This document shows positions 4,695 to 6,215 of a DNA stretch of 6,215 nt, in pieces. The stretch covers positions 1 to 6,215 of the forward strand of contig DATBWU010000268.1 in the NCBI GenBank assembly GCA_036514635.1, written 5' to 3'. Within the stretch, counting starts at the first letter, position 1. Each line of letters begins with the position of its first letter. The position numbers and the translations under genes were made by a program. Source of the stretch: DASSFZ01 sp036514635 (GTDB lineage: Bacteria; Chloroflexota; Anaerolineae; Fen-1058). Under the pieces are notes generated by a model, which saw nothing but the letters and a program-made list of their open reading frames with translations, did no database searches and was not told where the DNA came from.

Positions 4695-6118
4695 GTGGCA
4701 AATCATTGGTGGTGAAATTCGGGGGAACTTCGGTTGGCAGCGCGGCCGCCATCGCGCAGGCAGTCGACATCGTGCGCGAGACGCGCGAAGCGTGGCCGCG
4801 CCTCGTCGTCGTCGTCTCGGCCATGAGCGGTGTCACCGACATGCTCCTGGAAGGCGCGCGCGCCGCTGTGCGAGGAGATCGCCAACAGGTCAGGCAGATC
4901 GCTGATCGGCTGAAGGCGCTGCATCACAAAGCTGCCGACGGCCTGATCGACTCGCTCGCCGATCAGGAGGCCGTTCTCCGTCCAATCGATCGTCACCTGC
5001 GCGAGTTCGATAGCCTGTGCGACGCACTGGCTGTGGTGGGCGAAGCCTCGCCACGCACGCTCGACACTGTGGCGTCGCTGGGCGAGCGCATGAGTATCCA
5101 CCTGGTCGCCGGACGCTTGCGACGGGTCGGCGTGCCGGCCGAAGCGGTGAGCGCGACCGAGGTGATTCGCACCGATGCAGCCTTCCAGTCGGCTGCGCCG
5201 TTGATGAGTGTCACCCGCCGGCAGGCGCAAGAGCGACTAGGTGGCCTGCTCGATGTGGGCATCGTCCCTCTCGTCACTGGTTTCGTCGGCGCGACGGAAG
5301 CCGGCGAGGTGACAACGCTCGGGCGCGGCGGCAGCGACTACAGCGCCGCGATCCTGGGCGACGCGCTGGGCTGCGATGAGGTGTGGATCTACACAGACGT
5401 AGACGGGGTGATGACGGCCGATCCCCGCGTAGTAAAGGAAGCGCGCAGCCTATCCGCCCTCTCATACCGCGAGATGTCCGAACTGGCGTACTTTGGTGCA
5501 AGGGTGTTGCATCCCAAGACTATCCGTCCCGTCATCGAGCGCGGGATTCCATTGCGCATCAAGAACACCTTCAACCCAGCGCATCCCGGCACACTGGTGC
5601 TGGCTCAGGCCAACGGCGTGAATAGGGCGCTGAAAGCCGTGACCGCCATCAAGCGCCAGCGGCTGATCACGATCGAGGGCCAGGGCATGCTGGGCGTGCC
5701 GGGCATCGCCGCGCGTGCATTTGGCGCCGTCGCACGCACCGGAACCAGCGTGCCGATGATCTCGCAGGCGTCGTCGGAGCAGAGCATCTGTTTCGTCGTG
5801 CCAGAATCGATGGCGGAGGACGTGCTGACCGCATTGCACGCCGAGTTCGAGCGCGCACTGGCGCGACGGGATATCGAAAGCATTTGGGCGACAGATGAGG
5901 TCGTCATCGTGACCGCCGTTGGCTCGGCGATCCAGCAGACGCCGGGCGTGGCTGGGCGTGTGTTCGGCGCGCTGGACGCAGCGAGCATCAACATTATGGC
6001 TATCGCGCAGGGTCCGTCCGCGTGCAGCATCAGCATGGTCATCGACGTGAAGGACGCCGACAAGACGGTGAGGCAGATTCACGCCCTGATCGCGCGGGAG
6101 CAGGAGGTAACATCGTGA
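4691..6118 (+). CDS. lysC: Aspartate kinase (aspartokinase), monofunctional, ThrA-like
   Basis: The enzyme phosphorylates aspartate with ATP, the first step towards lysine, threonine and methionine. Its 475 residues begin with VVKFGGTSVG (7-16), the kinase phosphate-binding signature. GFVGATEAG (197-205), TTLGRGGSDYSAA (208-220) and IYTDVDGVMTADPR (from about 233) form the substrate and nucleotide sites, followed by SYREMSELAYFGARVLHPKT (given in part). Two ACT domains follow: 325-395 (LITIEGQGMLGVPGIAARAF, SQASSEQSI) and 404-470 (VVIVTAVG, INIMAIAQG). The two glutamines that correspond to effector-binding positions in plant aspartokinase-homoserine dehydrogenase are kept (Gln359, Gln440), so feedback control by an aspartate-family amino acid is likely. 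The ACT arrangement resembles the ThrA kinase half, but the protein stops where homoserine dehydrogenase would begin. GGAG (4682-4685) precedes the ATG, which overlaps the stop of the upstream small ORF. The symbol lysC is used generically. Confidence 0.95.
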   Translation: MSGKSLVVKFGGTSVGSAAAIAQAVDIVRETREAWPRLVVVVSAMSGVTDMLLEGARAAVRGDRQQVRQIADRLKALHHKAADGLIDSLADQEAVLRPIDRHLREFDSLCDALAVVGEASPRTLDTVASLGERMSIHLVAGRLRRVGVPAEAVSATEVIRTDAAFQSAAPLMSVTRRQAQERLGGLLDVGIVPLVTGFVGATEAGEVTTLGRGGSDYSAAILGDALGCDEVWIYTDVDGVMTADPRVVKEARSLSALSYREMSELAYFGARVLHPKTIRPVIERGIPLRIKNTFNPAHPGTLVLAQANGVNRALKAVTAIKRQRLITIEGQGMLGVPGIAARAFGAVARTGTSVPMISQASSEQSICFVVPESMAEDVLTALHAEFERALARRDIESIWATDEVVIVTAVGSAIQQTPGVAGRVFGALDAASINIMAIAQGPSACSISMVIDVKDADKTVRQIHALIAREQEVTS

Positions 6119-6121
6119 ACA

Positions 6122-6135
6122 GGAGGGGATCCTCC
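6122..6135. other. Small hairpin just after the aspartokinase stop
   Basis: GGAGG (6122-6126) and CCTCC (6131-6135) can pair around a GGAT loop, three bases after the stop codon. No T-run follows, so it is at most a weak or factor-assisted terminator or an mRNA-end stabiliser. The AGGAGG half also looks like a ribosome binding site, but no sensible ORF starts behind it. Confidence 0.3.
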
Positions 6136-6191
6136 CCGCTGGTATTATAGATTTCGGGTAGTGGTGAAACAGCTTTGAAGGATGCCGGAGC

Positions 6192-6200
6192 TGCTACACT
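6192..6200 (+). promoter_or_regulatory. Possible extended -10 promoter reading out of the window
   Basis: TGCTACACT is a TGn-extended -10 box. TTGAAG (6175-6180) lies upstream at a spacing of 14, which is too short for a normal -35, so the extended -10 would have to carry the activity. A second extended -10-like sequence, TGGTATTAT (6140-6148), lies upstream. Either could drive a gene to the right of the window. Confidence 0.35.
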
Positions 6201-6215
6201 GTCTTTCAGTTTATT

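Noticed and set aside
5462..6082. 206-codon minus-strand ORF inside the aspartokinase gene
   Set aside because: Long antisense frames are expected in G+C-rich genes; the + strand product is unmistakable.

Overview
The window is a piece of bacterial chromosome with moderately high G+C. It is most G+C-rich in the aspartokinase gene (41 of 60 bases in 4801-4860) and clearly lower in the transporter gene (28 of 60 in 2941-3000). All supported genes are on the + strand. Gene density, the ATGA start/stop overlap, the long single-ORF IS1-type transposase and the protein flavour (YbaK-like deacylase, EamA transporter, ThrA-type aspartokinase) would suit a Chloroflexota-like or other environmental bacterium. 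That assignment is impression only; nothing in the window fixes the taxon.

Layout. Positions 1-1290 are one complete insertion sequence of the IS1 family: 52-bp terminal inverted repeats, each built from two 18-bp subrepeats, flank one transposase gene (124-1233). The first base of the window is the first base of the element, so the left flank and the target duplication cannot be seen. Directly after the right end (1291-1959) comes the C-terminal part of a SAM hydroxide adenosyltransferase (DUF62) gene. Its N-terminal third is missing, so the element appears to have inserted into this gene. The remnant is followed after 3 bp by a YbaK/ProX-type aminoacyl-tRNA deacylase (1963-2478) and 1 bp later by an EamA/DMT permease (2480-3391). 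These three look like one transcription unit whose first gene is broken.

After a 233-bp intergenic region containing mutually exclusive GC-rich hairpins there is a class I SAM-dependent methyltransferase (3625-4386). A 125-bp spacer leads to a small uncharacterised ORF (4518-4694) whose stop overlaps the start of an aspartate kinase (4691-6118). The last 97 bases hold a small hairpin and a possible promoter reading out to the right.

How the genes fit together. Aspartokinase starts the aspartate pathway (Lys, Thr, Met and so SAM). The methyltransferase uses SAM and the DUF62 family hydrolyses SAM. The shared theme may be accidental. The firmest points of interest are the IS with duplicated, cross-paired subterminal repeats and an AT-hook in its transposase, the interrupted DUF62 gene that also lacks the family's catalytic histidine, and the unknown small protein translationally coupled to aspartokinase. 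I did not find a convincing wholly new multi-gene system.
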